DNA of 64,000 bases from Roseivivax sp. GX 12232 (GTDB lineage Bacteria; Pseudomonadota; Alphaproteobacteria; Rhodobacterales; Rhodobacteraceae). The notes beneath the pieces are model-generated. The model made no database searches, was not told where the DNA came from, and was given only the letters and a program-made list of their open reading frames with translations. The stretch covers positions 310,001 to 374,000 of the forward strand of contig NZ_JAJSEC010000001.1 in assembly GCF_021272185.1 (NCBI RefSeq), read 5' to 3'. The first letter of the stretch is position 1, and every line of letters starts with the position of its first letter. The position numbers and the translations under genes were made by a program. Of this stretch, positions 1 through 8,386 are shown in pieces.

Positions 1-897
1 CCCGGCTGCACCGGGCTTTACAACGACGCCCAGGTCGCGGCCTGGAAGCCGATCACCGCGCTCTACCGGCGCGAGGGCATCCCGGTCTTCGCCCAGATCA
101 ACCACGCCGGCGGCAAGTCCTCGACCATGCGGCCCTGGGACGGCGGCGGCCCGCTCGATCCCGAAAGCAGCGAGCCGCCCTGGCAGACCTACGCCCCCTC
201 GGCGGTGCCCGCGCGCGAGGGCTGGCATGTCCCGAAGGCGCTGGAGCTGCCGGAGATCGAGGCGATCGTCGCGGATTTCGCGGCGACCGCGCGGCGGGCG
301 CTGGCGGCGGGCTTCGACGGCGTGGAGATCCACGGCGCCCATGGCTACCTGCTGCACAGCTTCATGTCGCCCTATTCCAACCGCCGCAGTGACGCCTATG
401 GCGGCACGCTCGAAGGCCGGATGCGCCTGCCGGTCGAGGTCGCCCGCGCGATCCGCGACGCGGTGCCGGCGGAGACCCCGGTCCTTTACCGCGCCTCCTG
501 CGTCGATGGCGAGGGCGGCGGGCTGACGCTCGATGACAGCGTGGCGCTCTCGGCGGCGCTGAAGGAGGTTGGCGTCGACCTGCTCGACGCCTCGGGCGGC
601 GGCATCCCGGCGGGCATGCGGCTTGCCGAACAGAAGCCGGTGCCCGGCTTCCAGGTGCCCTTCGCCGAGCGCATCCGCGCCGAGACCGGCCTGCCGACCA
701 TGGCGGTGGGCATGATCACCGATCCGGTCATGGCCAATGCGATCGTGGCCGAGGGCAAGGCGGACCTGGTGTCTCTGGCGCGTGGGCTGCTGCGCGATCC
801 CGCCTGGCCCTATCACGCCGCCGAGGCGCTGGGGCATCCCGAGCCCGCCTCGATCCTGCCGAAGCTTTATGCCTTCTACCTGAAGCTGGCCTCCTGA
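1..897 (+). CDS. NADH:flavin oxidoreductase, old yellow enzyme family (5' truncated by window edge)
   Basis: The reading frame is open from base 1, so the N-terminus lies outside the window; about 298 codons are visible. The product is an FMN TIM-barrel ene-reductase or dienoyl-CoA-reductase-like enzyme that reduces activated C=C bonds with NAD(P)H. Visible family motifs are QINHAGGKSS, the substrate-binding HGAHGYLLHSFMSPYSN with its His pair, the RSDAYGG/RM segment, and a C-terminal flavin-phosphate region (GMIT, then DLVSLARGLLRDP). It is the only rightward gene before a convergent SDR gene and is followed by a strong hairpin. The natural substrate cannot be read from the sequence. It could belong to an upstream operon not seen here. 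Confidence 0.9.
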   Translation, partial: PGCTGLYNDAQVAAWKPITALYRREGIPVFAQINHAGGKSSTMRPWDGGGPLDPESSEPPWQTYAPSAVPAREGWHVPKALELPEIEAIVADFAATARRALAAGFDGVEIHGAHGYLLHSFMSPYSNRRSDAYGGTLEGRMRLPVEVARAIRDAVPAETPVLYRASCVDGEGGGLTLDDSVALSAALKEVGVDLLDASGGGIPAGMRLAEQKPVPGFQVPFAERIRAETGLPTMAVGMITDPVMANAIVAEGKADLVSLARGLLRDPAWPYHAAEALGHPEPASILPKLYAFYLKLAS

Positions 898-1013
898 GCC
901 CTTCGGGCAGCGCCGGGCCGCGCGGGAGCACCCGCCCGCGTGGCCCGGTGTGTGAAGGTGCGGCTTCTGCGCGGGGTGCGCGCGCGCGTGGTCCGCGCGC
1001 CTGCGGAACAGAG

Positions 1014-1050
1014 AGCGCCGGCCCGATGATCCGGGCCGGCGCTTTGTCAT
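1014..1050 (+). terminator. Rho-independent-like terminator after the OYE gene
   Basis: A perfect 12-bp stem (AGCGCCGGCCCG at 1014-1025 paired with 1032-1043) has a 6-nt loop and is followed by TTGTCATT. It lies in the convergent gap between the OYE gene and the leftward SDR gene. The T tract is short, so efficiency is uncertain. Confidence 0.6.
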
Positions 1051-1086
1051 TGGGCCTTTCGGGGGGCGCCTGCCCCCGCGCCCGCC

Positions 1087-1848
1087 TCACCGAATGTAGC
1101 TCGCCCCGTTCACGTCCAGCGTCGCCCCCGAGAGATGCCGGCACCGCCCCGAGAGGCAGAAGGCCGTCAGCGTCGCGATGTCCGAGGGCGGCACGAATTC
1201 CCCCATGACCAGCCGGTCCTCGACCACCGCGCGGCCGCCCTGGCTTTCGGCGAAATCGCGCGACATCTGCGTGTCGACCACGCCCGGCGCGATGATATAG
1301 GTGCCGATCCGGTCGCGCGCATGGCCCGTCGCCACGGTCTGCAGCGCCGCCTTGAAGGCCGCCTTGGAGGCCGCATAGGCGATGGTGCGCGGGTTGGTCA
1401 CGCCCTTCTGCGCGGCCCAGCTCGAGATGCCGACGATCTCGCCGCCGCCGGTCTCGCGGAAGTGCCGCACCGCCAGCCGCAGGAGCCGCGCGGCGGCGAA
1501 GACATTGACCTGGAAGGTCTCGGCCCAGATGCGCTCCCAGGCGTCGTCTTCGTCGTCGATGCCGCCGTCGAAGCGCATCACCGCGGCGTTGTTCACGAAG
1601 CCGTCGAGCCGCCCCACCGCCGCCAGCGTCTCGGCGAAGAGCCGGTCGGCCCCGCCGTCGGCGGCCAGGTCGGCGGAGAGCGCGATCCCCTGCCCCTCGG
1701 GCAGGCCCGCGATGGCCGCCTCGGCGCCGGCGCGGTCGCCACCGTAATGCGCCACCACCCGCGCGCCCTGGGCGCCCAGCTCGCGCGCGATGGCCTGGCC
1801 GATGCCCTTGGAGGCCCCGGTCACCAGTATTGTCTTTCCTGCCAGCAT
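1087..1848 (-). CDS. SDR family NAD(P)-dependent oxidoreductase
   Basis: A classical 253-aa short-chain dehydrogenase/reductase, cytosolic, probably oxidising or reducing a hydroxy/keto group. The Rossmann motif TGASKGIG is at residues 10-17, NNAA at 86-89, the catalytic Ser near 142-143 and YAASK (Tyr158, Lys162). Full length for the family. It is transcribed divergently from the 3-hydroxyacyl-CoA-dehydrogenase-like gene, and the 88-bp gap carries an operator-like site shared with other promoters of this block. It is therefore probably co-regulated by the nearby IclR protein. The substrate is unknown. Confidence 0.88.
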   Translation of the reverse strand: MLAGKTILVTGASKGIGQAIARELGAQGARVVAHYGGDRAGAEAAIAGLPEGQGIALSADLAADGGADRLFAETLAAVGRLDGFVNNAAVMRFDGGIDDEDDAWERIWAETFQVNVFAAARLLRLAVRHFRETGGGEIVGISSWAAQKGVTNPRTIAYAASKAAFKAALQTVATGHARDRIGTYIIAPGVVDTQMSRDFAESQGGRAVVEDRLVMGEFVPPSDIATLTAFCLSGRCRHLSGATLDVNGASYIR

Positions 1849-1892
1849 GACTCACCCTTTTCCCCTGCGCCTCGGTTGACGGCGACGCATAT

Positions 1893-1919
1893 TTCGCACA
1901 AATGTTCACATAACGAACA
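1893..1919. promoter_or_regulatory. Putative IclR operator, site A
   Basis: TTCGCACAAATGTTC followed six bases later by CGAACA. This is the layout of two inverted half sites plus a third half also seen at 6927-6953, 19543-19569, 24648-24674 and (weaker) 21812-21838. It lies in the divergent gap between the SDR gene and the HADH-like gene, 17 nt before the latter's ATG. Assignment to the IclR protein encoded at 5956-6807 is an inference from proximity and recurrence. Confidence 0.6.
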
Positions 1920-1936
1920 CCCGAAGGCCAGACAAA

Positions 1937-2872
1937 ATGCCAGACGCTCCCTCCGTCCTGATCCTCGGCGCAGGCCCCATCGGGCTCGGCTTCGCGGCGG
2001 CCTGTGCCGCGGCGGGCTGGGCGGTCACGATCTTCGATCCCGACGCCCGCGCCCGCGAGGCCGCACCCGCGGGGCTCACCCGCCAGGCTGAGGCCATGGC
2101 CCGCGCCGAGCTGCCCGTCGGCGGGCTCGAGGGCGTTGAGATCATCGCCGCCCTGCCCGCGCGCATCGAGGCCGCGCTGATCCTCGAGGCCGGGCCCGAG
2201 AAGACCGAGGTCAAATCCGCGATCTTCGCCGATCTCCTGTCGCGCAGCGGCGCCGACACGCTTCTGGCCACGACCTCCTCGGCGATCCCGATCTCGGCGA
2301 TCCTGCCCGCGCCCGAGGCGCAGCGCCGCGCGCTCGTGGCCCACCCCGCCAATCCGCCGAGCCTGATCCGCGTCCTTGAACTGGTCCCCGCCCCCGGCAC
2401 CGCGCCCGAGAGCCTGGCCCGCGCGGCGGAGCTTTTCACCGCGGCCGGCTTCGACCCGGTGGTGCTGGGCCAGGAGCTGCCCGCCTTCGTCTTCAACCGC
2501 CTGCAGTCCGCGCTCCTGCGCGAGGCCTACCGGCTGGTCGAGGAAGGCGTGGTGGATGTCGCCGGCCTCGACCGGCTGGTGCGCGACGGGCTCGGCCCCC
2601 GCTGGGCGCTCTCGGGGCCCTTCGAGACGGCGGATCTGAACACGCAAGGTGGCGTGCGCGGCCATGCCGAGCGGCTGGGCCCGGCCTATGCCGCCATCGG
2701 ACGGGCGCGCGGCGAGACCCATCCCGACTGGCCCCCGGCGCTGGTCGACCGGGTCGAGGCGGCGCGCCGGGCGCTCCTGCCCGAGGACCAGCTGCCCGCC
2801 CGCCGGGCCTGGCGCGAGCGCGCGCTGGCGGATCTTTTGCGCGCCCGCCGCGCCATCCTGAAGGAGGCCTGA
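1937..2872 (+). CDS. 3-hydroxyacyl-CoA dehydrogenase family protein (lambda-crystallin / carnitine-dehydrogenase-like)
   Basis: A 311-aa NAD-dependent dehydrogenase of the 3-hydroxyacyl-CoA dehydrogenase superfamily in its stand-alone form, as in L-gulonate 3-dehydrogenase and carnitine dehydrogenase. The Rossmann motif GAGPIG is at residues 11-16. The catalytic region has SS near 114-115 and His136 in AHPANPP, matching the HP-x-NP motif of the family. The helical C-terminal domain occupies roughly residues 185-311. It starts the operon with the Fe-S flavoprotein (3-nt gap) and the DAO-type subunit, so it probably handles a hydroxylated intermediate of the same substrate. True fatty-acid beta-oxidation is unlikely because no acyl-CoA genes are nearby. 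Confidence 0.8.
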   Translation: MPDAPSVLILGAGPIGLGFAAACAAAGWAVTIFDPDARAREAAPAGLTRQAEAMARAELPVGGLEGVEIIAALPARIEAALILEAGPEKTEVKSAIFADLLSRSGADTLLATTSSAIPISAILPAPEAQRRALVAHPANPPSLIRVLELVPAPGTAPESLARAAELFTAAGFDPVVLGQELPAFVFNRLQSALLREAYRLVEEGVVDVAGLDRLVRDGLGPRWALSGPFETADLNTQGGVRGHAERLGPAYAAIGRARGETHPDWPPALVDRVEAARRALLPEDQLPARRAWRERALADLLRARRAILKEA

Positions 2873-2875
2873 GCC

Positions 2876-4534
2876 GTGGACCGCATCAGCTTCACCTTCG
2901 ACGGGCAGGAAGTCTCCTGCGCGCCCGGCAGCTCGCTGGCCGCGGCGCTGACCGAGGCCGGCGTCCGGGGCTTCCGCGAGACCGAGAAGGGCAAGCCGCG
3001 CGGCATCTTCTGCGGCATGGGCGTCTGCCAGGACTGCCTGGTCAGCGTCGACGGACGCCCGAACCAGCGCGCCTGCATGACCGCCACGGCGCCCGGAATG
3101 ACGGTCGCGCCGCAGCCTGCGCGCCCGGCCCTGACCGCCCCGCCCGCGGTCAACCGCAGCGCCCATCGGCTCACCCCGCGGGTCCTGGTGGTGGGCGGCG
3201 GCGCGGGCGGGCTTTCCGCCGCCATCGCCGCCCGCGAGACCGGCGCCGAGGTGGTCCTGCTCGACGAGCGCAAGGTGCCCGGGGGTCAGTATTTCAAGCA
3301 ATCCGCCCGGCCCGAGGCCGCGCCGCTCGACGCCCAGCAGGCCGAGGGCCAGGCGCTGGTCGCCCGCGCCCGCGACGCCGGGGTCACCATCCTGCCCGAG
3401 GTCACCGTCTGGGGCGCCTTCGACGGGCCCGAGATCCTCGCCGCCGATCCGGGGGCCGTCTATGCCATCCGCCCCGGCGCGCTGATCGTGGCGACCGGGG
3501 CTTACGAGCGCCCGGCGATGATCCCCGGCTGGACCCTGCCCGGCGTGATGACCGTGGGCGCGGCCCAGACGCTCTGGCGCAGCTACGGCACGCTGCCGGG
3601 CGCGCGGGTCGCGCTTTTCGGCAATGGCCCCTTGGTGGCCCAGGTGGCCTTGGAGCTGGCCGAGGGCGGGGCCGAGATCCCGCTTCTCGGCGAAAGCGCC
3701 CCGGCGCCCTGGCGGCGGCCCCTGGCGAGCCTTGCCATGATGCGCCGCGACCCGGGGCTCGCGCGCAAGGGCCTCTCGATGCTGGCCGGGCTGAAACGAC
3801 AGGGCATCGCGCCCCGCCACGACCTGCGCCCCACCCGGATCGAGGCCGCGCCCGCGGGCGGGCTTTTGGTGCACTACGAGCAGGGCCGCCACAGCGGCCG
3901 GATCACCGCCGATGCGGTCTGCCTGAACTACGGCTTCCAGCCCCAGAACGAGATCCTGCGGCTGCTCGACTGCGCGATGACCTACGACGCGCGTTTCGAC
4001 CAGCTGCGTCCCGAGCGCGCGCCCGATTGCCGGACCTCGATCGCCGGGGTCTACGCGGTGGGCGATTGCTGCGGGCTGGGCGGCGCGCCGGCGGCCGCGC
4101 TCGAGGGCCGGATCGCGGGCCGCGCGGCGGCGGGCGGCCCGGGCCCCAGCGCCGGAGAGGCCGCGACGCTGGCCCGGCACCGCGCCTTCCAGGACGCGCT
4201 CTGGCGGGTCTACGACAGCCCCGCCCCGCCGCTCGAGGAGGCCGCGCCCGAGACCCTGGTCTGCCGCTGCGAGGAGGTGGAGAAAGCCGCGCTCGATGCC
4301 GCGCTCTCCGATGACCCGCATGACATCGGTGCCCTGAAGCGCGCCACCCGCATCGGCATGGGCCGCTGCCAGGGCCGCTACTGCGCGCCCGCCTTGGCCG
4401 GGCTCATGGCGCGGCGGCGCGGCACGCCCATGGGCGATCTGTCCTATTTCGCCCCGCGGGTGCCGATCAAACCCGTCGACATCGCCACAATCACCGCCGC
4501 CGAGGCCCTGCTTGCGGAGGAGACCAATGGCTAG
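2876..4534 (+). CDS. 2Fe-2S / FAD oxidoreductase, fused HcnA-HcnB-like dehydrogenase subunit
   Basis: A 552-aa fusion. Residues 1-75 form a ferredoxin-like 2Fe-2S domain (Cys46, 51, 54, 67). Residues from about 100 are a pyridine-nucleotide-disulfide-type FAD domain (VLVVGGGAGG and ATGAYERP). The C-terminus has a BFD-like 2Fe-2S domain (CRCEE, then GRCQGRYC). The architecture matches the alpha/gamma parts of heteromeric D-hydroxyproline, opine or glycine-cyanide dehydrogenases. The GTG start has AAGGAGG just upstream inside the end of the previous gene, supporting coupled translation. With the downstream DAO-like subunit it should form a membrane-peripheral amine/imino-acid dehydrogenase that passes electrons to the respiratory chain. 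The exact substrate is undetermined. Confidence 0.85.
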   Translation: MDRISFTFDGQEVSCAPGSSLAAALTEAGVRGFRETEKGKPRGIFCGMGVCQDCLVSVDGRPNQRACMTATAPGMTVAPQPARPALTAPPAVNRSAHRLTPRVLVVGGGAGGLSAAIAARETGAEVVLLDERKVPGGQYFKQSARPEAAPLDAQQAEGQALVARARDAGVTILPEVTVWGAFDGPEILAADPGAVYAIRPGALIVATGAYERPAMIPGWTLPGVMTVGAAQTLWRSYGTLPGARVALFGNGPLVAQVALELAEGGAEIPLLGESAPAPWRRPLASLAMMRRDPGLARKGLSMLAGLKRQGIAPRHDLRPTRIEAAPAGGLLVHYEQGRHSGRITADAVCLNYGFQPQNEILRLLDCAMTYDARFDQLRPERAPDCRTSIAGVYAVGDCCGLGGAPAAALEGRIAGRAAAGGPGPSAGEAATLARHRAFQDALWRVYDSPAPPLEEAAPETLVCRCEEVEKAALDAALSDDPHDIGALKRATRIGMGRCQGRYCAPALAGLMARRRGTPMGDLSYFAPRVPIKPVDIATITAAEALLAEETNG

Positions 4535-5648
4535 GCCCGACCTCCTGGTCGTCGGCGGCGGCATCACCGGGCAATGCGCCGCCCTTTCCGCCGCGCGCGC
4601 GGGCGCCCGGGTGGCGCTGGTCGACCTGGGCTTGAACGCGGGCTCCACCGCCAATGCCGGCAGCCTGCACGTGCAGATGCAGAGCCGCTTCCTGCGGCTG
4701 AACCCGCATCTGGCGGAGAACCTGGAAAGCTCGCTGCCGCTCTATCTGTCGGCGGTGAAGGCCTGGGAGGCGCTCGACGCCGAGCTGGGCGGGGTGGAGC
4801 TGACCCGCGAGGGCGGGCTGATGCTGGCCGAGAGCGAGGCGCAGCTGGCCTTTCTCGAGGAGAAGGCCGAGCGCGAGCGCGCCAAGGGTCTCGACGTGGA
4901 GATCCTGGGCCACAACGCGCTGCACCGCATGGCGCCCTGGCTCTCGGAGGAGGTCATCGGCGCCGAGCTCTGCCGCGACGAGGGCAAGCTCAACCCGCTG
5001 GTCGCCAACCGCAAGATGCGCGCCGCGCTGGAGCGCGCGGGCGTCGAGATCCGCCGCGACCGGATCACCGCGCTGGAAGACGGCGCCGCGCCAAGCGCGC
5101 TCGGCACCCGGCGGCATTCGGCGGGGCAGATCCTCCTGGCGACCGCCTGGGGCACCTCGGCGCTCTTGGCGGGCACCGCGGTTCACGTGCCGACCCCGCC
5201 CGAGCCCCTGCACATGAACATCACCGAGGCCGGTGCCTACGAGATCCACCATCTCGTGCAGCACGCCGAGCGGCCGATCACGCTCAAGCAGTTCCGCTCG
5301 GGCCAGGTGGTGATCGGCGGCGGCTGGGAGGCCCGGCTCTCCGAGGGCGCGGGCGCGCCCGGCATCCGCAAGGAGAGCCTTCTGGGCAATGTGGCCCTCG
5401 CCGCCCGGATCGCGCCGGGGATCGGCGGACTGAGGGTGCTGCGGACCTGGGCGGGCTACAACACGCCGGTGGACGGCAAGGCGACCATCGGGCCGCTCGA
5501 GGCGGCAAGCCGCATCCACCTCGCCCTGCCCGGCGACGCGGGCTACACGCTGGGGCCGGTGGTCGGTCAAAGCGCGGCGGCCTTGGCGTTGGGGGCCGAG
5601 GGGCCGATCGACGCGGCGCCTTACAGCCCGGCGCGCTGGCGGGGGTGA
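4527..5648 (+). CDS. FAD-dependent oxidoreductase, DAO / HcnC-like catalytic subunit
   Basis: A 373-aa D-amino-acid-oxidase-fold flavoprotein. The FAD-binding motif VVGGGITG lies at residues 8-15, and the C-terminal FAD segment contains GYTLGPVVG. Start ATG 4527 was chosen over an in-frame ATG at 4512 because GCGGAGG sits at the right distance from it; it overlaps the preceding gene by 8 nt. It should be the substrate-oxidising beta subunit that works with the 2Fe-2S/FAD protein encoded just upstream. Homologous systems oxidise D-hydroxyproline, octopine/nopaline or glycine; which applies here is open. Confidence 0.85.
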   Translation: MARPDLLVVGGGITGQCAALSAARAGARVALVDLGLNAGSTANAGSLHVQMQSRFLRLNPHLAENLESSLPLYLSAVKAWEALDAELGGVELTREGGLMLAESEAQLAFLEEKAERERAKGLDVEILGHNALHRMAPWLSEEVIGAELCRDEGKLNPLVANRKMRAALERAGVEIRRDRITALEDGAAPSALGTRRHSAGQILLATAWGTSALLAGTAVHVPTPPEPLHMNITEAGAYEIHHLVQHAERPITLKQFRSGQVVIGGGWEARLSEGAGAPGIRKESLLGNVALAARIAPGIGGLRVLRTWAGYNTPVDGKATIGPLEAASRIHLALPGDAGYTLGPVVGQSAAALALGAEGPIDAAPYSPARWRG

Positions 5649-5955
5649 GGGGTGGCTTGGGCAGTGGAATTGAGGGCGCGCGCCGGACCGAGGGCCGGCG
5701 CTGCTGACCTCTGAGCGAGGCGCTTTATCCACGCAAGGTCAGGACTAGGGGTGAGTTAGGCGCACCACTCACAGGAGCGCCGGCCCAAGGGGCCGGTCCG
5801 GCGCGCGCCCGGCACCTTCGGTGCTATTCGGGCGCAAGGGGGGCGCGGGGTGAAGTGGTGCCGCGCCGGGGGGAACATGGGGCGTGTAAGGAGCGATGAG
5901 GCTTGGGGTCAGGTCCGTGCCAAGCCCGCCTTCACTTCACAGCTCACCAGCCCCC
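5649..5955. other. Convergent intergenic region
   Basis: This 307-bp gap between the DAO-like gene and iclR is mostly filled by repeat copy R1 (5672-5838). No credible small gene, tRNA or further promoter signal was seen in the remainder. Confidence 0.6.
5672..5838 (-). repeat. Dispersed structured repeat, copy R1 (167 bp)
   Basis: One of five full copies in the window (others at 19860, 24859, 42801 and 57903). The two ends carry inverted arms of about 33 bp (GGGCGCGCGCCGGACCG at one end, CCGGTCCGGCGCGCGCCC at the other). One end also has a terminal hairpin with inner stem GCACC/GGTGC. The orientation is opposite to copies R2-R4. No coding sequence is apparent inside. Confidence 0.8.
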
Positions 5956-6807
5956 TCAATGCGCCAGCGACTCCTGGATCTGCTCCGCGGTCTCGCGCAG
6001 CTTCGGCAGGTAGGTCTCCAGCATGGTCTCCCGCGTCGCGCGGATCGAGGGGACGGCGATGTTGATCGAGCCCGCCAGCACGCCCGAGCGATACTTCAGC
6101 GGGATCGCGATCGACAGAAGCCCGTCCTCAAGCTCCTGGTCGACCAGCGAAAAGCCCTTCTCGCGGACCTCGGCGAGGATGTCGCGGAACTCGGCCTTGT
6201 TGGTCACGCTCTGCGCGGTCAGCGGCACGAAGCGGGCATTGGCGATGATGCCGTCCCAGTTCTCCTCGGGCTGGGCGGCCAGCAACACCCGGCCGTTCGC
6301 CGTATAGAAGGCCGGCTGGCGGCTGCCGATGGTGATGCCCACCGAGATGATGTTATGCGCCTGCACCCCGGCCACATAGACCACGTCGAGCCCGTCGAGG
6401 ATCGCCGCCGTGCAGCTTTCGCCGGTCTGGTCCGAGAGCCGCTCCATGAAGGGGCGCGCGCGGTCCCAGATGCCGATCTTGGAGAGCACCGAGAAGCCCA
6501 GGTCCAGGACCTTGGGCGTCAGATCAAAAAGCTTGCCGTCGGTGACGACATAACCTTCCTTCACCAGCGTCAGCAGGAAGCGGCGCGCGGTGGCGCGGCT
6601 CATCTCGGTCTCGGCGGCGACCTCGCTCAGGGTCATCTTGCGCGAGGTGCGGCTGAAGGAGGACAGGATCGACAGCCCCCGCGAGAGCGAACTGACGAAA
6701 TCCCGGCTCGAGAGCTTGTCCTGATCGTCGGAGGCTTCGGGATCGACGGTGCCGAGGCGCTTTTCGCTGTCGACGATGACGGAGCTCTTGCTGCCGGTTT
6801 TACCCAT
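5956..6807 (-). CDS. IclR family transcriptional regulator
   Basis: 283 aa if started at ATG 6807, which has an AGGAAGCGAG ribosome-binding site; an in-frame GTG at 6831 lacks one. An N-terminal winged helix-turn-helix (about residues 30-95, including TLSEVAAETEMSRATARRFL) precedes the IclR effector-binding domain (about 110-280). It is divergent from the ABC importer operon, with a near-perfect palindromic operator between them, so it probably regulates itself and that operon. The same operator recurs before three or four other promoters up to 24.7 kb. The effector is unknown, but IclR ligands are usually small organic acids or pathway intermediates. Confidence 0.92.
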   Translation of the reverse strand: MGKTGSKSSVIVDSEKRLGTVDPEASDDQDKLSSRDFVSSLSRGLSILSSFSRTSRKMTLSEVAAETEMSRATARRFLLTLVKEGYVVTDGKLFDLTPKVLDLGFSVLSKIGIWDRARPFMERLSDQTGESCTAAILDGLDVVYVAGVQAHNIISVGITIGSRQPAFYTANGRVLLAAQPEENWDGIIANARFVPLTAQSVTNKAEFRDILAEVREKGFSLVDQELEDGLLSIAIPLKYRSGVLAGSINIAVPSIRATRETMLETYLPKLRETAEQIQESLAH

Positions 6808-6926
6808 ACTCTCGCTTCCTGATTGTTGCACTGCGAACTAGCAGCTTCAAAACTTGAACGGAAGATACCGTCATATTGTCAAAAGAACAAAAAAAGCTTG
6901 CGGACTCGCGTTCGGGTGATCCATAT

Positions 6927-6953
6927 TTCGAACATATGTTCGATATACGAACA
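6927..6953. promoter_or_regulatory. Putative IclR operator, site B (best copy)
   Basis: CGAACATATGTTCG is a perfect 14-bp palindrome, followed by a direct third half site CGAACA with ATATA between. Two inverted plus one direct repeat is the arrangement known for the IclR proteins PobR and PcaU. It lies 20 nt before the ABC binding-protein gene and 120 nt upstream of iclR. Confidence 0.7.
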
Positions 6954-6973
6954 TTGCCAACGGGAGAATCTCA

Positions 6974-8311
6974 ATGACCCTTACCAAGAAGATGCAGACG
7001 GGCCTGCCGCGCCGGACGGTGCTGGCCGGCATGGCCGCGGCCGGCGCGACGGCGATGATGCCGCAGCGCATCCGCGCCCAGGAACAGGTGACGATCCGCT
7101 GGTGGTCGCCGCAGTCCTCGCCGGAACAGATGGCGGCCTATGAAACCCAGATCCGGAACTTCGAGGCGCTGCACGAGAACGTCAAAGTCGTGTTCGAGAA
7201 GACCTCGGACGAAGGCTACGCCCCGCAGCTCGCCGCGGCCTTCGCCTCGGGCGACGTGCCCAACGTGGTCACCCACCTGCCGAGCTTCGCGGTCTCCAAC
7301 TACTGGCGCAACGGCCTATTGGAGCCCTTCAACGACGTGATCGAGATGATCGGGCCGGACAAGTTCTACGACGGCGTGAACCGCATCTACGAGATCGACG
7401 AGGGTCAATACGCCGGCACCTCGATCGGCAACTCGGCGGCCAATGTCATCTGGCTGCGCAAGGACCTGATGGAACAGGCCGGGATCGACAAGAACCCGCG
7501 CACCTGGGACGAGCTTCTCTCGGCTGTGGGCAAGATGCAGGGCAACGGCATCTACGGCGCGCCCCTGCCCTACGGCCGCAACTCGATGACCTCGCTGATC
7601 TTCATCGGTGTGATCCACCAGGCCGGCGGCCAGGTCTTCACCCCCGACCTGCAGGTCGCCATCGACAGCCAGGAGACCCGCGACGCGCTCGAGTTCTACC
7701 GTGCGATGCGCGAGTTCTGTCCGCCGGGCGCCACCAACTACTCCTGGGGCGACAGCCTGACCGCCTTCGTCTCGGGCGCCTGCGCGACCGGGATCTACAC
7801 CGGCCGGGTGCTGATCAACGTCAACAACCAGAACCCCGGCATCGCCGACAGCGTCACCTGCGACCTCTACCCGACGAAATCGGCCGATATCGAACCCTGG
7901 ACCTTCAACGACTTCCCCTCGGTCTTTATCCCGAAGGCCGCGCCGAACATGGATGTCACCAAGCAGTTCGCGGCCTTCCTCTTCGACCCCGAGGGCTACA
8001 TCCAGCAGCTGCACGCGGCCCCGGGCCACGTCCTGCCGGTCCTGCGCACGATCGGCAGCGATCCCGCCTACCAGAACAACGAGATCATCCAGAAGTACTC
8101 GGACGAGGTCGAGAAGATGTCGAGCGCCGCGGCGAACGGCTTCAACCTGGGCTGGGAAAGCACCGCGCATCAGCCGAACACCCGCGCCGGCGAGGTGGTC
8201 AACTCCGGCGTCATCGCCGAGCTGGTGCAGCGCGTGGTCCTGAACGACGAGAACGTCGATCAGGTCCTGGGCGAGACCACCGCCCGCATCGAAGAGATCA
8301 TGGCCGGGTAA
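6974..8311 (+). CDS. ABC transporter substrate-binding protein, sugar family 1 (Tat-exported)
   Basis: A 445-aa periplasmic solute-binding protein of the extracellular binding family 1 (maltose/glycerol-phosphate type). The N-terminus has a twin-arginine signal (Arg13-Arg14 in PRRTVLAG, then an Ala-rich stretch ending near residue 36), so export in a folded state by Tat is likely. It starts a four-gene importer operon with two permeases and an ATPase. Its promoter carries operator site B. A hairpin directly after the gene probably keeps its transcript more abundant than the permease part. Ligand uncertain; neighbours point to an amino- or carboxylate-containing compound rather than a plain sugar. 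Confidence 0.9.
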   Translation: MTLTKKMQTGLPRRTVLAGMAAAGATAMMPQRIRAQEQVTIRWWSPQSSPEQMAAYETQIRNFEALHENVKVVFEKTSDEGYAPQLAAAFASGDVPNVVTHLPSFAVSNYWRNGLLEPFNDVIEMIGPDKFYDGVNRIYEIDEGQYAGTSIGNSAANVIWLRKDLMEQAGIDKNPRTWDELLSAVGKMQGNGIYGAPLPYGRNSMTSLIFIGVIHQAGGQVFTPDLQVAIDSQETRDALEFYRAMREFCPPGATNYSWGDSLTAFVSGACATGIYTGRVLINVNNQNPGIADSVTCDLYPTKSADIEPWTFNDFPSVFIPKAAPNMDVTKQFAAFLFDPEGYIQQLHAAPGHVLPVLRTIGSDPAYQNNEIIQKYSDEVEKMSSAAANGFNLGWESTAHQPNTRAGEVVNSGVIAELVQRVVLNDENVDQVLGETTARIEEIMAG

Positions 8312-8328
8312 CCCCTCCCCTGATCGGC

Positions 8329-8359
8329 GGGCGGTGCCGTCTTCTCCCCGGCACCGCCC
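8329..8359 (+). terminator. Intercistronic hairpin after the binding-protein gene
   Basis: A perfect 11-bp stem (GGGCGGTGCCG at 8329-8339 with 8349-8359) and a 9-nt loop lie between the binding-protein and permease genes. No long T run follows, so it is more likely an mRNA-stability or partial-attenuation element than a full terminator. Confidence 0.5.
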
Positions 8360-8386
8360 GTTCTGCCCTTTTCCTCAAGGACTGCC

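Noticed and set aside
1014-1050. The hairpin after the OYE gene as another copy of the dispersed repeat
   Set aside because: It shares only AGCGCCGGCCC with the arms; the terminal hairpin and middle part are absent.
728-4654. A leftward open frame of about 1300 codons across the dehydrogenase operon
   Set aside because: It is antisense to well-supported genes, is composed of Arg/Gly/Ala-rich sequence without family motifs, and results from the high GC content.
5672-5838. Repeat copies as insertion sequences or attL/attR sites
   Set aside because: They are only about 167 bp, contain no transposase, and are not paired around an integrase or tRNA gene.
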